A stretch of 24,055 bases of DNA from contig LOES01000236.1 in NCBI GenBank assembly GCA_001515955.1, positions 1-24,055 on the forward strand, in the 5' to 3' direction. Below, piece by piece: positions 15,000 to 23,978 of this stretch. Source of the stretch: Clostridia bacterium BRH_c25. GTDB lineage: Bacteria > Bacillota_A > Clostridia > Lutisporales > Lutisporaceae. Numbering within the stretch: position 1 is the stretch's first letter; each line of letters starts with the position of its first letter. The notes beneath the pieces were generated by a model that saw only the letters and a program-made list of their open reading frames with translations, had not been told where the DNA came from and ran no database searches. A program made the translations under genes and the position numbers.

Positions 15000-15028
15000 T
15001 TGACAATGATCGAATCATGAATAATAAT
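15000..15028 (+). promoter_or_regulatory. Candidate promoter of trmB
   Basis: TTGACA at 15000-15005 is followed after 16-17 bp by TAATAAT (15022-15028), about 35 nt before the trmB start. The -35 is perfect, the -10 approximate. Confidence 0.55.
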
Positions 15029-15062
15029 TGTTATATATAATAAAGGTTGGTGAAAGACATAT

Positions 15063-15719
15063 ATGAGAATAAGAAACAATCCTAGAGCACTCGAAATAAT
15101 TAAGCAGTATGAGGATATAGTAATATTCAAGCCTCAGGAGTATAAGGGCAGCTGGAATGAATACTTCATGAGGAAAAGAGGCAGTAAACCGGATACCTTG
15201 ATACATGTAGAGCTGGGTATGGGAAGAGGGAAATTTATATCCACCCAGGGACTGCTTCATAAGGATATTAACTTCATAGGAATCGACCTGAGGCACGAGA
15301 TAGTTCTCTCAGCCCTGGAAAAAGTGCTTGATAATGAGCTTGATAATGTATCGCTGCTTCCTTATAATATTTTGAATCTCGAGGATGCTTTTGAGGCTTC
15401 TGAAGTAGATACCTTCTATATAAACTTCTGTGACCCATGGCCTAAGGTAAGGCATTCCAAAAGGAGACTTACCCATAGGCTTCTACTGGAAAAATACAAG
15501 ACCTTCCTTAAGGATGGAGGCAGGATAGAATTCAAGACTGACAGCAGGGAGCTTTTTGATTTTTCATTAAAAGAGTTCAAGGAGTCAGGCTATGAAATCC
15601 TTGACTTGACCTATGACCTGCACAGCGGAAATTATCCTGAGAATATTACCACTGAGTATGAAGAGAAGTTTATTAAGAAAGGGATTAAAATAAACAGGTT
15701 AGAGGCAATAAAGAGGTAG
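15063..15719 (+). CDS. trmB: tRNA (guanine-N7-)-methyltransferase
   Basis: A 218-residue SAM-dependent enzyme that makes m7G46 in tRNA variable loops. The SAM-binding loop HVELGMGRGKF is at 48-58, GIDLRHE at 73-79, and the diagnostic NFCDPWPKVRHSKRRLT at 121-137. The C-terminal TTEYEEKF is also typical. Length is normal. The ATG at 15063 follows AAAGGTTGGTG. It is a single gene between the divergent symporter and the convergent glycosidase. Confidence 0.95.
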   Translation: MRIRNNPRALEIIKQYEDIVIFKPQEYKGSWNEYFMRKRGSKPDTLIHVELGMGRGKFISTQGLLHKDINFIGIDLRHEIVLSALEKVLDNELDNVSLLPYNILNLEDAFEASEVDTFYINFCDPWPKVRHSKRRLTHRLLLEKYKTFLKDGGRIEFKTDSRELFDFSLKEFKESGYEILDLTYDLHSGNYPENITTEYEEKFIKKGIKINRLEAIKR

Positions 15720-15733
15720 GGGCAGTTTAATGG

Positions 15734-15761
15734 AAAAAGGGGCGGCACAGTGACCGCCCCT
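15734..15761 (-). terminator. Terminator of the NAGPA-like gene
   Basis: A GGGGCGG/CCGCCCC stem (15739-15745 with 15754-15760) with an 8-nt loop. On the minus strand it is followed by TTTTT (15734-15738). It lies 14 nt past the stop of the minus-strand gene and may also stop trmB transcripts. Confidence 0.85.
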
Positions 15762-15774
15762 ATATATTGCCCTT

Positions 15775-18297
15775 TTACTTTACTTTAAACGTATAACTAT
15801 ATTCCGGATTCAGCTGATGGCCTACCTTATCCCTCAATGTGATCCTTACCTTGTATTCACCGCTGGCCAGTGCGTTTGCGGGGATATAGCTTATCTTCCC
15901 TGTTTCAGGCTCATACTTTGCCTTTACAGCAGTATCATTGATATACATTTTAATGGAAGCAGGATCGATGCCTATTCCTCTGTCAGCTGCGATTACACCT
16001 ATCTCCTGGGGCTGCACTTCAAGTCCTTCAAGCCCTTTTATTCCTTTAAGCTTTTCAAGCTCTTCAGCGCTTTCCGGCAGCTTCGATACTATCACCGGGT
16101 CATAATAGTCATTTTCCAGCTTGTATATTGCCATTACATCATCGAAATAAATGCTTCCGGCATTTTTCCTATTCTCTTCTGTCTCAGCCAGATATAACTG
16201 TTCAAGCGCTATAGGATACTTTTCATTATCCGGCAGCTCAGCATATACATACTTCCAGCCATGCCAATCAAGCCCTCCGGCTTCAGTAAAATTAAACACC
16301 TTTCTCTCTCCCGCGGAGTTTATATAGTTCCCTCTGAGCCAGTGGCTGCTTCCATCACCATATACCCAGGCACCAAGCTCAATTGGCTTGCCTATGATTT
16401 TTACCGGTTCCTTGAAGGACACATAGGCTGCCGATGTACCTACAGTATTTTCAAAGTTATAGTCAAGCCTCAAGGAGATCTTACCTAACCTTACCGGTTC
16501 TTCCTTCTGGTTATGTCTCACAGCTGCCGTGCTTCTTATGAATTTTGCTTCTACATTGTTAAGGGTGCCAAAATCAGCCACAACTACAGGAGTTTTGCCA
16601 TTTTTTGCTCCTACTTCTGCTTTGGCAGCTCCTATAGCAGCGCTTATTTTGCCTGATCCATTCTTATTCCCTGCTGTGAATACACCTTTTGCATCCACTG
16701 TTCCTATCCCGCCGGTCACTGTCCATTTGACAGCTGATGGGCTTATTATAATTCCTGCACCGTTTTCATCATAAGCCTTTACCTGCATCTGCACCTTCTC
16801 ACCCGGGTCAAGATGCACAAATTCATTTGCAACTGCAAGAGCGCTTACCTTGTCCACTATTTCAACAGGCATTCTGCCCTTTGCTTCTCCATAAACAACA
16901 TCTACGTAGCTTTTACCCGCCTTGCTGCCCGCGGTATATATACCGTCCTGTCCAATCTTTGCCGTCTTTCCGTCAGCTTCGTACTTTACCTTGGCAGCAT
17001 CAATCGTCAGTAGATTATAGTACTTGTCCATAGCATAGAAAGCGGGTTTGAAAGTGCTGTTCTTGAATACCTTGACGCTGGTATCGTAAAATCTTAGCAT
17101 GGTTGGATCAGATAAGGGTGCTTCAGATACAAGCTGTATTGAATTTCCTACATGTCTTTCCCTTCCGTCAGAAGGGTTATTTACCAGCTTTACCGCAGCA
17201 GCTCCCTGTGTTTTGACAGTCATAGTGGTTGATCCCCCACCATCAAGATTTATAGCATCCTTTACACCCTGACCCAAAAGGAATTCCGCCATTTCATACA
17301 GATTCATACCGTCGCTGTATCCGGGCTGTCTTCCATCAACTGTAACCATGTAAAGCTTATTGTCCTTTATGCCTACTGCAGTCCTTGGATGCCTTTGTTT
17401 TGCATCCGTTCTGCTTGCCAGTTCCGCAGCGGGCTGCCCATTCTCAAGAAGCCTGGGAGCACCTGCAACAACAAAATCCAGATTTTGTTTATCCAGATTG
17501 ATTTGGAAGCTTATTTCATCCCCTGCAGAAGCTCCTGCAAGCTGCTCAAGTGCTTTGCCATGGAAAGATATAACCATTCCGTCCGCAGGAATCTCCGTAA
17601 TCTTGGTGTTTGGCACAATCTTATCTATTACCCCCGAATAGGCCTTGTTGGCTTTCAGAGGAAGCTCAATACCTTTTACTATGAAGTCAGTTCCTGTAGT
17701 TGTGTTCAACGTCGTCTTTCCAAAGGATGGAGTATAAATCATAGCCTGATCCACCCATCTTAACCTGTTTACCGCATGTATCGGAATCTGTTTATTTTTA
17801 TATATTACAGCAGCGTCCATGTTCAGGGTGTCAATAAAGCAATCCCCACTGTCGGTTATCCCCAGCACAGTCGAAGTCTTAATCGCTGTCTTGATTTCGC
17901 CTTTTATTATACTGGTGCCATAAGTAAGTCCCTTTATTGTTGTCATATCAAAAAAGTCTCCATTGATAGCGCCTATGACCCTTCTTTCATTATCTGTCTT
18001 CTGCAATGCCTGATACGATACAGGCTTGTTGATTATGCCGTCTGGCCCTCCGTCAGCAGTTTCTATCTTGAGATATTCTGCGTCAAATCTGCATTCTACC
18101 ATATTGACCATGAATTTGCCGTTGGGAGTGATATAATTCATATTTCTATAATATGTACCAGGACCTATATGCTGTCCGTTTTCAATCAGTTTGACTGCCC
18201 CCTGAGAGTAGACTGCTCCCGGAAATGTCATGGATGCTATAACTAGTAAAGCCAGCGCCTTTGCAAAAAACTTGTTTTTCAAATTCATTTTATTCAT
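15775..18297 (-). CDS. Secreted phosphodiester glycosidase (NAGPA-like) with Ig-like and carbohydrate-binding-like domains
   Basis: An 840-residue exported protein. A signal peptide (about 1-31) is followed by an NAGPA/exopolysaccharide phosphodiester glycosidase domain (about 60-390) with NGDFF (112-116), RHPRTAVG (302-309), DGR (321-323), YSDGMNLYEMAEFL (327-340) and the signature LDGGGSTTM (351-359). Next come two Ig-like/Big modules (about 395-480 and 483-565), a beta-sandwich segment resembling a carbohydrate-binding module (about 570-730, with IELGAWVYGDGS and the SIYFDDV ending) and a C-terminal Ig-like domain (about 745-840). No LPXTG or S-layer anchor is seen. It probably acts on sugar-phosphodiester decorations of cell-wall or extracellular polysaccharide. 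The start ATG at 18295-18297 has GAGGT upstream. It sits 80 nt downstream of a Crp/Fnr gene on the same strand. Confidence 0.9.
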   Translation of the reverse strand: MNKMNLKNKFFAKALALLVIASMTFPGAVYSQGAVKLIENGQHIGPGTYYRNMNYITPNGKFMVNMVECRFDAEYLKIETADGGPDGIINKPVSYQALQKTDNERRVIGAINGDFFDMTTIKGLTYGTSIIKGEIKTAIKTSTVLGITDSGDCFIDTLNMDAAVIYKNKQIPIHAVNRLRWVDQAMIYTPSFGKTTLNTTTGTDFIVKGIELPLKANKAYSGVIDKIVPNTKITEIPADGMVISFHGKALEQLAGASAGDEISFQINLDKQNLDFVVAGAPRLLENGQPAAELASRTDAKQRHPRTAVGIKDNKLYMVTVDGRQPGYSDGMNLYEMAEFLLGQGVKDAINLDGGGSTTMTVKTQGAAAVKLVNNPSDGRERHVGNSIQLVSEAPLSDPTMLRFYDTSVKVFKNSTFKPAFYAMDKYYNLLTIDAAKVKYEADGKTAKIGQDGIYTAGSKAGKSYVDVVYGEAKGRMPVEIVDKVSALAVANEFVHLDPGEKVQMQVKAYDENGAGIIISPSAVKWTVTGGIGTVDAKGVFTAGNKNGSGKISAAIGAAKAEVGAKNGKTPVVVADFGTLNNVEAKFIRSTAAVRHNQKEEPVRLGKISLRLDYNFENTVGTSAAYVSFKEPVKIIGKPIELGAWVYGDGSSHWLRGNYINSAGERKVFNFTEAGGLDWHGWKYVYAELPDNEKYPIALEQLYLAETEENRKNAGSIYFDDVMAIYKLENDYYDPVIVSKLPESAEELEKLKGIKGLEGLEVQPQEIGVIAADRGIGIDPASIKMYINDTAVKAKYEPETGKISYIPANALASGEYKVRITLRDKVGHQLNPEYSYTFKVK

Positions 18298-18377
18298 AAT
18301 TATTACCTCATTTACTTGTTAGATTGAGACCGCTAATACTGATATTACTCTACCAGCTTTCCTTTCAGTTTCCGTCA

Positions 18378-19058
18378 TTACATGAACCATCCCTTTACCT
18401 TTTCAAAATCAGTTATTGTGATATTGTTTTTGTCTATATCTATCGAATGCTCTTTTTTGAAAGCAGTAAGCGCCCTTATTACCGTCTCCCTGGTAGTTCC
18501 TACGATATTGGCAAGCTCTTGCCTGGATATATTAAGGTCCAGCTCTATACCTTTACTGCTTTTTTTACCGTAATCCTCAGCAAGCTTCAACAGAGCCTGG
18601 GCTGTTCTTCCATAAGTATCGTAAAGTGCCAGGTTCCTGATCTTCATATGGGCTTCCACCAATCTCTTATTGAGATATTTTATAAGCTGCAGAGACAGCT
18701 CGGGATTTTCCGTTATGACTTTCTCCAGGTCTTCATTCTTAATCATGCCTATCTCTGCTTCTTCAAGCACCTCTGCCGTAGCGGGGTATACCGTTTTGCT
18801 GAATAGTGTCACTTCAGCAAAAATATGACCTTCATTAAGTATGTGGAGTATATGCTCACGCCCGTCCCTGGAGAGCTTCGTTATCTTAATAAGACCGGAC
18901 TTTACATAGAAGAAGGCCTCCCCCGGTTCTCCCTCCATAAATATTATCCTACCCTTAGAATATTTTCTGGGTAATGATATGTTATGGATCTTTTCAAGGA
19001 ATTCATCCTTAAGCTCTGAAAATATACTGATCTGTCTCAGGTAATCGTGTTTATCCAT
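18378..19058 (-). CDS. Crp/Fnr family transcriptional regulator
   Basis: A 226-residue protein with an N-terminal cyclic-nucleotide-type beta-barrel (about 12-125) and a C-terminal winged helix (about 145-225). The helix-turn-helix is at about 177-200 (ISRQELANIVGTTRETVIRALTAF). There are no cysteines at all, so an Fnr-type iron-sulfur oxygen sensor is ruled out; the effector is unknown. The start ATG at 19056-19058 has GGGAGGG at 19064-19070. A TATAAT-like -10 lies at 19080-19085. The gene is followed by the glycosidase gene with no terminator in the 80-nt gap, so the two may be co-transcribed. Confidence 0.93.
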   Translation of the reverse strand: MDKHDYLRQISIFSELKDEFLEKIHNISLPRKYSKGRIIFMEGEPGEAFFYVKSGLIKITKLSRDGREHILHILNEGHIFAEVTLFSKTVYPATAEVLEEAEIGMIKNEDLEKVITENPELSLQLIKYLNKRLVEAHMKIRNLALYDTYGRTAQALLKLAEDYGKKSSKGIELDLNISRQELANIVGTTRETVIRALTAFKKEHSIDIDKNNITITDFEKVKGWFM

Positions 19059-19079
19059 TCAAACCCTCCCATTAAACGA

Positions 19080-19085
19080 ATTATA
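19080..19085 (-). promoter_or_regulatory. Possible -10 box of the Crp/Fnr gene
   Basis: TATAAT on the minus strand, 21 nt before the start codon. No good -35 is found at 16-18 bp, so the promoter may need an activator. A short palindrome, AGACGTCT, lies at 19098-19105. Confidence 0.4.
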
Positions 19086-19297
19086 GAATATCCTATCTAA
19101 AGACGTCTCAGCTTTGCGAATCATATATATGTCTATTTTACCAAACTATGCTTTCATTTTCAGTAAAGTAACCGATATGTAATATTACAGTTTGTTTAAA
19201 TTGAGTAAAAAATATCCTTATTTGCGGGTGATTTTCCTATATCTCCAATACTATCCTACTTTTATGACGTTTAAAACAAGCTTAAGGTTTCATATTC

Positions 19298-19335
19298 AAC
19301 AATAAAAATGCTTCATTTGAAGCATTTTTATTGTT
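19298..19335 (-). terminator. Terminator of the CPBP-M1 fusion gene
   Basis: An 18-bp perfect inverted repeat (19298-19315 with 19318-19335) and 2-nt loop. The core stem TGCTTCA/TGAAGCA is flanked by A5 and T5. The right arm includes the last codons and the stop of the upstream gene. Confidence 0.88.
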
Positions 19336-21694
19336 CATCGCCTATATAATTAGTCTCAAGCCATCTGCTGTAAAATCCGCTCATGTCTTCCCCTGCGATT
19401 TCCGAGGTAAGAGCTATTAAGTCCTCCCCCGACACCACCTTGAACTTATACCTTTCAAATAGTGTCCGCAGCAGCTTGTCAAACTTCTCATCCCCCAGCT
19501 GATCATTCAAATCCTTGTACATCATTGTCCCTTTATTGTATATAAGTATGTAGTATTCATCATGAAGGAATTGGTCCAGGGAACGGTTGAGCGGCTTATC
19601 TTCACCGGCACCTGCCAGCAGGTACATATTGACCCCGAGCTTTATATATCTGTTATACAGCCTGTCGAACTCTTCCTGACCGTATCTCTGCCTGTAATAC
19701 TCCAAGGTCGAATATTGGGTAAGGGGCTCATCTATCCATGCCTCCCTGTATTCATCGTTTCCCACTATACCGTACCACCACTGGTGGGCCAGTTCATGTA
19801 CGACGATAAATTCAAAGGAGCCTTTGGGTTTTCCAAAATAATATGAGGCAAAAAAGTTGCCTAAAGTAACATTTCCATATTCATTAGACTCAATCATAAC
19901 CAGGTTGGGATACTCCATTCCGCCCCCGATGTCAGACTGCACAACACTGCAGGCCGGATAAGGATATTTACCGTACTGCTTATTGAATATCCTTATTGCC
20001 TCAGTGCTGAAATCCAACACCTTTTTCGCTTTTCTGCTGCTTGCAGCATAGGATCTGATAACGGTACCGTTTACCATTGCTTCTTCCATCTTGAACATAT
20101 CACTTGATACAAAAGCAAAATCCCTTACCGAATAGGCCTTTATCACATATGTCTGTTTCTTTCCCGAAACCTCCAGACTATCCACATAACCGCTGGCGGC
20201 AATCACCTGTTCTGCCGGAGCAGTTATCTCCACATCAAAGTTGCTTGTTTCACTGTAGAAGGCATCTCCTTTTTCATCATACGGATGTTTATCCCAGCTG
20301 CCGTTTTCATATACAGCTGCAATAGGAAAAAAATTCCCTAAATTATATGTATTGCTGCCATAACCGAATCTGTCCCCGAAGCCTTGCCCTCCTTCTTTGG
20401 GAATACTGATTTCATACTCCATGAATATTTGATCCCTTTTGCCTGGTTCAAGAGAACCCGGTAATGGAATATAAAGAAGTGTCGAATCCTGCCCTTCTAT
20501 CCTATACTGCGAATCATTTCCATTTACTTTTACTTCTTTTATAACTATTGAGCCGCCAAGGTTCCTAAAGGCATTGGGATATATGTGGAAGTAAGCTTCA
20601 TCTATGGAAACATCCTCGTTATTTATAAAACTGACAGTCTGGCGGCCTGAGATTTTTTTGTTCAATGTATCAAGCTCCAGCTTCATTGTATAATCATGGG
20701 TACCGGGAAAGCGGGAAATATTATTAATCTCTATGCTGTCCGAGGGCAAAGGCTTTGGCATCCACAGCAAAATATCAAAGATAATATAAACCAAGGCACC
20801 GATTGCCATTATTCCTATGAAACTGCTGTTCTTCCAGCGTTTAAGGCCACGAAGGAAGCTATCCTTCCGCTCATTATGCCAGAGCAAATAGAATACCAGC
20901 ATTGCCAATACAGCGGTACATATGACACCGCCTTCTATTCCAAATGCCCCTCCGGTAAGAAGCTCATACCCCTTAAGGGATAGTCTTATGATTCCTTCCC
21001 CTTTGCCTCCACTGACAGGTGAAGCGAAAACTATGCCCATGGTGTAGTTCCAGCCAAAATGAAACCCCACTGCCGACCATATCTGACCGTCTCTTACCAC
21101 CAGAAGGTTTAGCACAATTCCTGCCAAAAAGATGTTGAACAATGCAAGAGGAGTAGCATTGGGGTTAAATATATGCATAAGGGCAAATATCAGAGAAGTG
21201 ACCAAAACTGCCCCTGCAATTGTAAATCTTGTTTTCAGATAGTGGTATATATATCCTCTTGTCAATAACTCCTCAGAATATGCCACTGCAGGGAGATATA
21301 ACAATATTCCTGATGCGAGCTTCATAATTATCGCACCGGAATCTGTCATATTCAGCCCTCTGATTGCCGCCAATCCTGACACAAGCAATACTGCAAATAC
21401 CAGCATGATGGCAGTTATACCTTCAATACCGCCTCTTATAAGCTTTTTGTACCAACCGGTATGGATCCATGAGCCTATATCAGCAAAGCTCCTCTTGTCT
21501 ATCCTCAAGTACAGAAATGTAACAAGCAGCGCTACAAAAAAACTTAACGCCCCAATTAGCAGTTCTGATAGTTCAGGACTTGCAAGTTGCCCTGAAGAGA
21601 AAAATAACAAACCCATTACTATACCCAAGGCAACCATGTATACCAGAATAAAGCCGAATACCTTAAGGACTGGAATGAAATATCTTCTGAACAA
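19328..21694 (-). CDS. Fusion of CPBP intramembrane protease and M1 aminopeptidase
   Basis: A 788-residue protein. The N-terminal half (about 1-310) has several membrane helices and the CPBP/CAAX-protease motifs EELLTRG (141-147), FALMH (170-174) and HFGWN (212-216). After a last helix (about 292-311), residues about 330-788 form an extracytoplasmic M1 metallopeptidase with GGGMEYP (590-596, the GxMEN-type exopeptidase motif), HELAHQWW (633-640) and zinc ligand E656, 18 residues after the second His. Both sets of catalytic residues are intact. The start is taken as the TTG at 21692-21694, because GGAGGG (21700-21705) lies 5 nt upstream. The reading frame stays open 47 codons further upstream, but that stretch is palindrome-rich leader with no good ribosome site. 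It may clip and then trim membrane or exported peptides (inference). Confidence 0.9.
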   Translation of the reverse strand: MFRRYFIPVLKVFGFILVYMVALGIVMGLLFFSSGQLASPELSELLIGALSFFVALLVTFLYLRIDKRSFADIGSWIHTGWYKKLIRGGIEGITAIMLVFAVLLVSGLAAIRGLNMTDSGAIIMKLASGILLYLPAVAYSEELLTRGYIYHYLKTRFTIAGAVLVTSLIFALMHIFNPNATPLALFNIFLAGIVLNLLVVRDGQIWSAVGFHFGWNYTMGIVFASPVSGGKGEGIIRLSLKGYELLTGGAFGIEGGVICTAVLAMLVFYLLWHNERKDSFLRGLKRWKNSSFIGIMAIGALVYIIFDILLWMPKPLPSDSIEINNISRFPGTHDYTMKLELDTLNKKISGRQTVSFINNEDVSIDEAYFHIYPNAFRNLGGSIVIKEVKVNGNDSQYRIEGQDSTLLYIPLPGSLEPGKRDQIFMEYEISIPKEGGQGFGDRFGYGSNTYNLGNFFPIAAVYENGSWDKHPYDEKGDAFYSETSNFDVEITAPAEQVIAASGYVDSLEVSGKKQTYVIKAYSVRDFAFVSSDMFKMEEAMVNGTVIRSYAASSRKAKKVLDFSTEAIRIFNKQYGKYPYPACSVVQSDIGGGMEYPNLVMIESNEYGNVTLGNFFASYYFGKPKGSFEFIVVHELAHQWWYGIVGNDEYREAWIDEPLTQYSTLEYYRQRYGQEEFDRLYNRYIKLGVNMYLLAGAGEDKPLNRSLDQFLHDEYYILIYNKGTMMYKDLNDQLGDEKFDKLLRTLFERYKFKVVSGEDLIALTSEIAGEDMSGFYSRWLETNYIGDEQ

Positions 21695-22041
21695 TATAAC
21701 CCTCCATTTCCGCGTATCAATATATTTCGCACCGGAATTCCTGCACTGTATAGTGCCTCGTAACGTATATCCCATATTAGGCATGGGAAGCACTGAATCA
21801 AGGATGTATTTATCAACACTATATAAATCGCACAAAGAAGATTACATAGAATAGAAGCGATTTATAACATCAAGGAAAACGTTTCGCACTATTGAACTAG
21901 TGCTTATTAACATCACTGATTCCCAGACCATTCAAAATGTTAATAATGCACTTCATTGATGTTGTGACCTGCTGCTATAACCGAATGCTATTACAGGGCA
22001 CATTATTTAATGGATTTAGTGCGAAACATATAATCATTCAA
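21695..22041 (-). other. Long palindrome-rich 5' leader of the CPBP-M1 gene
   Basis: About 340 nt between the predicted transcription start and the TTG. It holds three nested signals: a 10-bp inverted repeat TATAAATCGC (21822-21831) with 21857-21866; an 11-bp inverted repeat GTTTCGCACTA (21881-21891) with 22017-22027; and the 44-nt dispersed hairpin at 21959-22002. An imperfect pair, GTGCTTATTAACAT (about 21900-21913) with 21936-21950, lies inside. No known riboswitch class was recognised and no terminator is seen within it. Confidence 0.5.
21959..22002. repeat. Dispersed 44-nt hairpin element, copy 2
   Basis: Gap-free match to 2652-2695 with 36 of 44 bases identical. The outer arms are TGTGACCTG (21963-21971) and CAGGGCACA (21994-22002), with one mismatch in the stem. 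It has the same orientation as copy 1. Confidence 0.7.
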
Positions 22042-22070
22042 ATTATATCCAAAACTTAGGATTATTACAA
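22042..22070 (-). promoter_or_regulatory. Candidate promoter of the CPBP-M1 gene
   Basis: TTGTAA (22065-22070) and a perfect TATAAT (22042-22047) with a 17-bp spacer on the minus strand. It is located between the terminator of the upstream transporter and the structured leader. Confidence 0.6.
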
Positions 22071-22088
22071 CATATACCGTAAAATACC

Positions 22089-22112
22089 AAAAAGACTACC
22101 TGAAAGGCAGTC
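22089..22112 (-). terminator. Terminator of the Na/Pi cotransporter gene
   Basis: A GACTGCC/GGTAGTC stem (22094-22100 with 22106-22112, one G-U pair) and 5-nt loop, followed on the minus strand by TTTTT. It lies 76 nt past the stop. Confidence 0.75.
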
Positions 22113-22187
22113 CCTAATATATGATAATAGTAACTCATAGCTATACGATAGCTGATTTTATTCACTTTCGGGGGTTTTAAATCCTGT

Positions 22188-23843
22188 TTAACATTTTTCA
22201 GGACCTATCTCAGTCTTTCTATCAAGCTTCAACCTTGATTTGTCAACAGCTCTTACAACATCTGCAACATTTACACAATGGTCGCTGACTCTTTCAAGGT
22301 TGGTCAATATGTCCAGAAACAACACTCCCGCATTGACATTGCATTCACTCTTATTGAGTCTTTTTATGTGACTCTCCTTAAATAAATCCCTGAGATCATC
22401 GACCTTCCTCTCATATTCATCCACTTTATTCACAGATGCAATGTCCTCATTACTTAGAGCCAAAAATGCGCTGTCTATTGCATTATCTACATTTTTATAA
22501 ACTTCCTTCAATTCTTCTATCGCACGGCTGGAGAAGGAAACTCTGTTATCCAGCTTATACTGAGCTATCTCAGCCAAGTTTTCCGCATGATCTCCCATTC
22601 TCTCTACGTCATGTATCGTATTAAAAAGCATACCTACCTTCTTCAACTGTTCCTCGCCTATTGCGGTATTTGATACCGCCTGAAGATATTCGCCTATCCG
22701 CCTTTCTAATTCGTTAATGACTTTTTCATTATTGTATATTTCATCTATTAAATTCTCATTGCCGCTGATTATAGCCTCTATGCTTTTCTGTACATTGCAC
22801 CTTGCTATATCACCCATTCTCACGACTTCCTTTACAATTTGTCCTACAGCTATACTTGGAGTCTCCAATATTCTCTTATCAAGATATTTTAATGCAAATT
22901 TATCATAAACATCTTCTCCCGGTATAACCTTGTTAACAAATGCTATCAGCATTGCCGAGAACGGCAGCAGTATTATGGTGTTCGCTACATTGAAAAATGT
23001 ATGCGCGTTTGCTATTTGCCTTGCAGGCTCCACAGCAGTTATTCCAACAAGTGTGGTTACAGGTTTTAGTATAATTAAGAATATTACCGTACCGATTATT
23101 TTTATTGTAACATGCAGTATAGCCGCTCTTCTTGCTGTCAGATTCGTACCTATGCTTGCTATAAGTGCGGTAGCACATGTACCTATATTATCGCCAAACA
23201 GTATTGGCAGTGCTGCTCCAATTGGAATCAATCCCTGCATAGCCAATGCCTGAAGTATACCTATCGTCGCACTGCTGCTTTGTATGACTGCCGTAAGCAG
23301 CAGTCCCGCAAGTACGCCTAAAACCGGGTTATGCTGCAAGTCCACCATGAACTTTGTAAATGCAGGTATCTCCTTCAAAGGCTTCATGGAATCGCTCATC
23401 ATATTCATCCCCATGAACAATATGCCGAAGCCTATAATTAATTCCCCCAACTGCTTGTGTGACTTTTTCTTTGAAAATAACAGAAGCAATGCACCGATAA
23501 TAATAGCATAAGGAACTACATTCTTGAAGTTAAAGGCAATTATCTGCGCAGTCATGGTTGTACCTATATTCGCTCCCATTATTACCCCTACTGCCTGAGA
23601 GAGGTTCATTATACCAGCATTGACCAAGCCTACAACCATTACCGTAGTTGCACTGCTGCTCTGTATAACTGCCGTAATAGCAGCTCCTACTATAACACCA
23701 AGAAATTTGTTTGTAGTAAGAATCTCCAACAGCTTTTTCAGCCTGTCTCCTGCTGTCTTCTGAAGAGCATCAGACATTATTTGCATACCATATAGAAAAA
23801 GACCCAGCCCTGCAAATAATGAAATAAACATATTAAAACCCAA
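22188..23843 (-). CDS. Na/Pi cotransporter family protein with PhoU domain
   Basis: A 551-residue membrane protein. Two inverted Na_Pi_cotrans repeats carry the signature QSSSATT (61-67) and QSSSATI (188-194), each followed by G(A/D)NIGT (90-94 and 217-221). A cytoplasmic PhoU-like helical domain follows (about 335-540), with the MGDHAENLAE and SDHCVNVADVV segments. It imports phosphate with sodium, and the PhoU part probably regulates transport. The start is a TTG at 23841-23843, with GGGGGTG 5 nt upstream; the next in-frame ATG, four codons later, is too far from that box. It is monocistronic, with its own promoter and terminator, and is not part of a pst operon. Confidence 0.93.
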   Translation of the reverse strand: MGFNMFISLFAGLGLFLYGMQIMSDALQKTAGDRLKKLLEILTTNKFLGVIVGAAITAVIQSSSATTVMVVGLVNAGIMNLSQAVGVIMGANIGTTMTAQIIAFNFKNVVPYAIIIGALLLLFSKKKSHKQLGELIIGFGILFMGMNMMSDSMKPLKEIPAFTKFMVDLQHNPVLGVLAGLLLTAVIQSSSATIGILQALAMQGLIPIGAALPILFGDNIGTCATALIASIGTNLTARRAAILHVTIKIIGTVIFLIILKPVTTLVGITAVEPARQIANAHTFFNVANTIILLPFSAMLIAFVNKVIPGEDVYDKFALKYLDKRILETPSIAVGQIVKEVVRMGDIARCNVQKSIEAIISGNENLIDEIYNNEKVINELERRIGEYLQAVSNTAIGEEQLKKVGMLFNTIHDVERMGDHAENLAEIAQYKLDNRVSFSSRAIEELKEVYKNVDNAIDSAFLALSNEDIASVNKVDEYERKVDDLRDLFKESHIKRLNKSECNVNAGVLFLDILTNLERVSDHCVNVADVVRAVDKSRLKLDRKTEIGPEKC

Positions 23844-23886
23844 AACTGCACCCCCATTTAAAATATAAAATATATATACCCAGAAT

Positions 23887-23915
23887 AGTATACCTGTTTA
23901 TCCTTCTGACATCAA
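23887..23915 (-). promoter_or_regulatory. Promoter of the Na/Pi cotransporter gene
   Basis: TTGATG (23910-23915) and TATACT (23887-23892) on the minus strand with a 17-bp spacer, about 43 nt upstream of the start codon. Confidence 0.7.
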
Positions 23916-23978
23916 GCAACATAAAGCACAAATTTTCGACTTATATTTTGTATGCTCATATAAATACTAGTTATTCCA

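Noticed and set aside
18378..19058. Fnr-type oxygen sensor
   Set aside because: The protein has no cysteine, so it cannot hold an iron-sulfur cluster through cysteines.
21695..21835. 47-codon in-frame N-terminal extension of the CPBP-M1 protein
   Set aside because: No ribosome site precedes its ATG, the peptide is cysteine- and charge-mixed and does not look like part of a membrane protein, and a good GGAGGG-TTATA-TTG start lies at 21692-21705.
21881..22027. Intact transposable element with terminal repeats
   Set aside because: No transposase and no target-site duplication are seen; kept only as a possible non-autonomous remnant in the findings.
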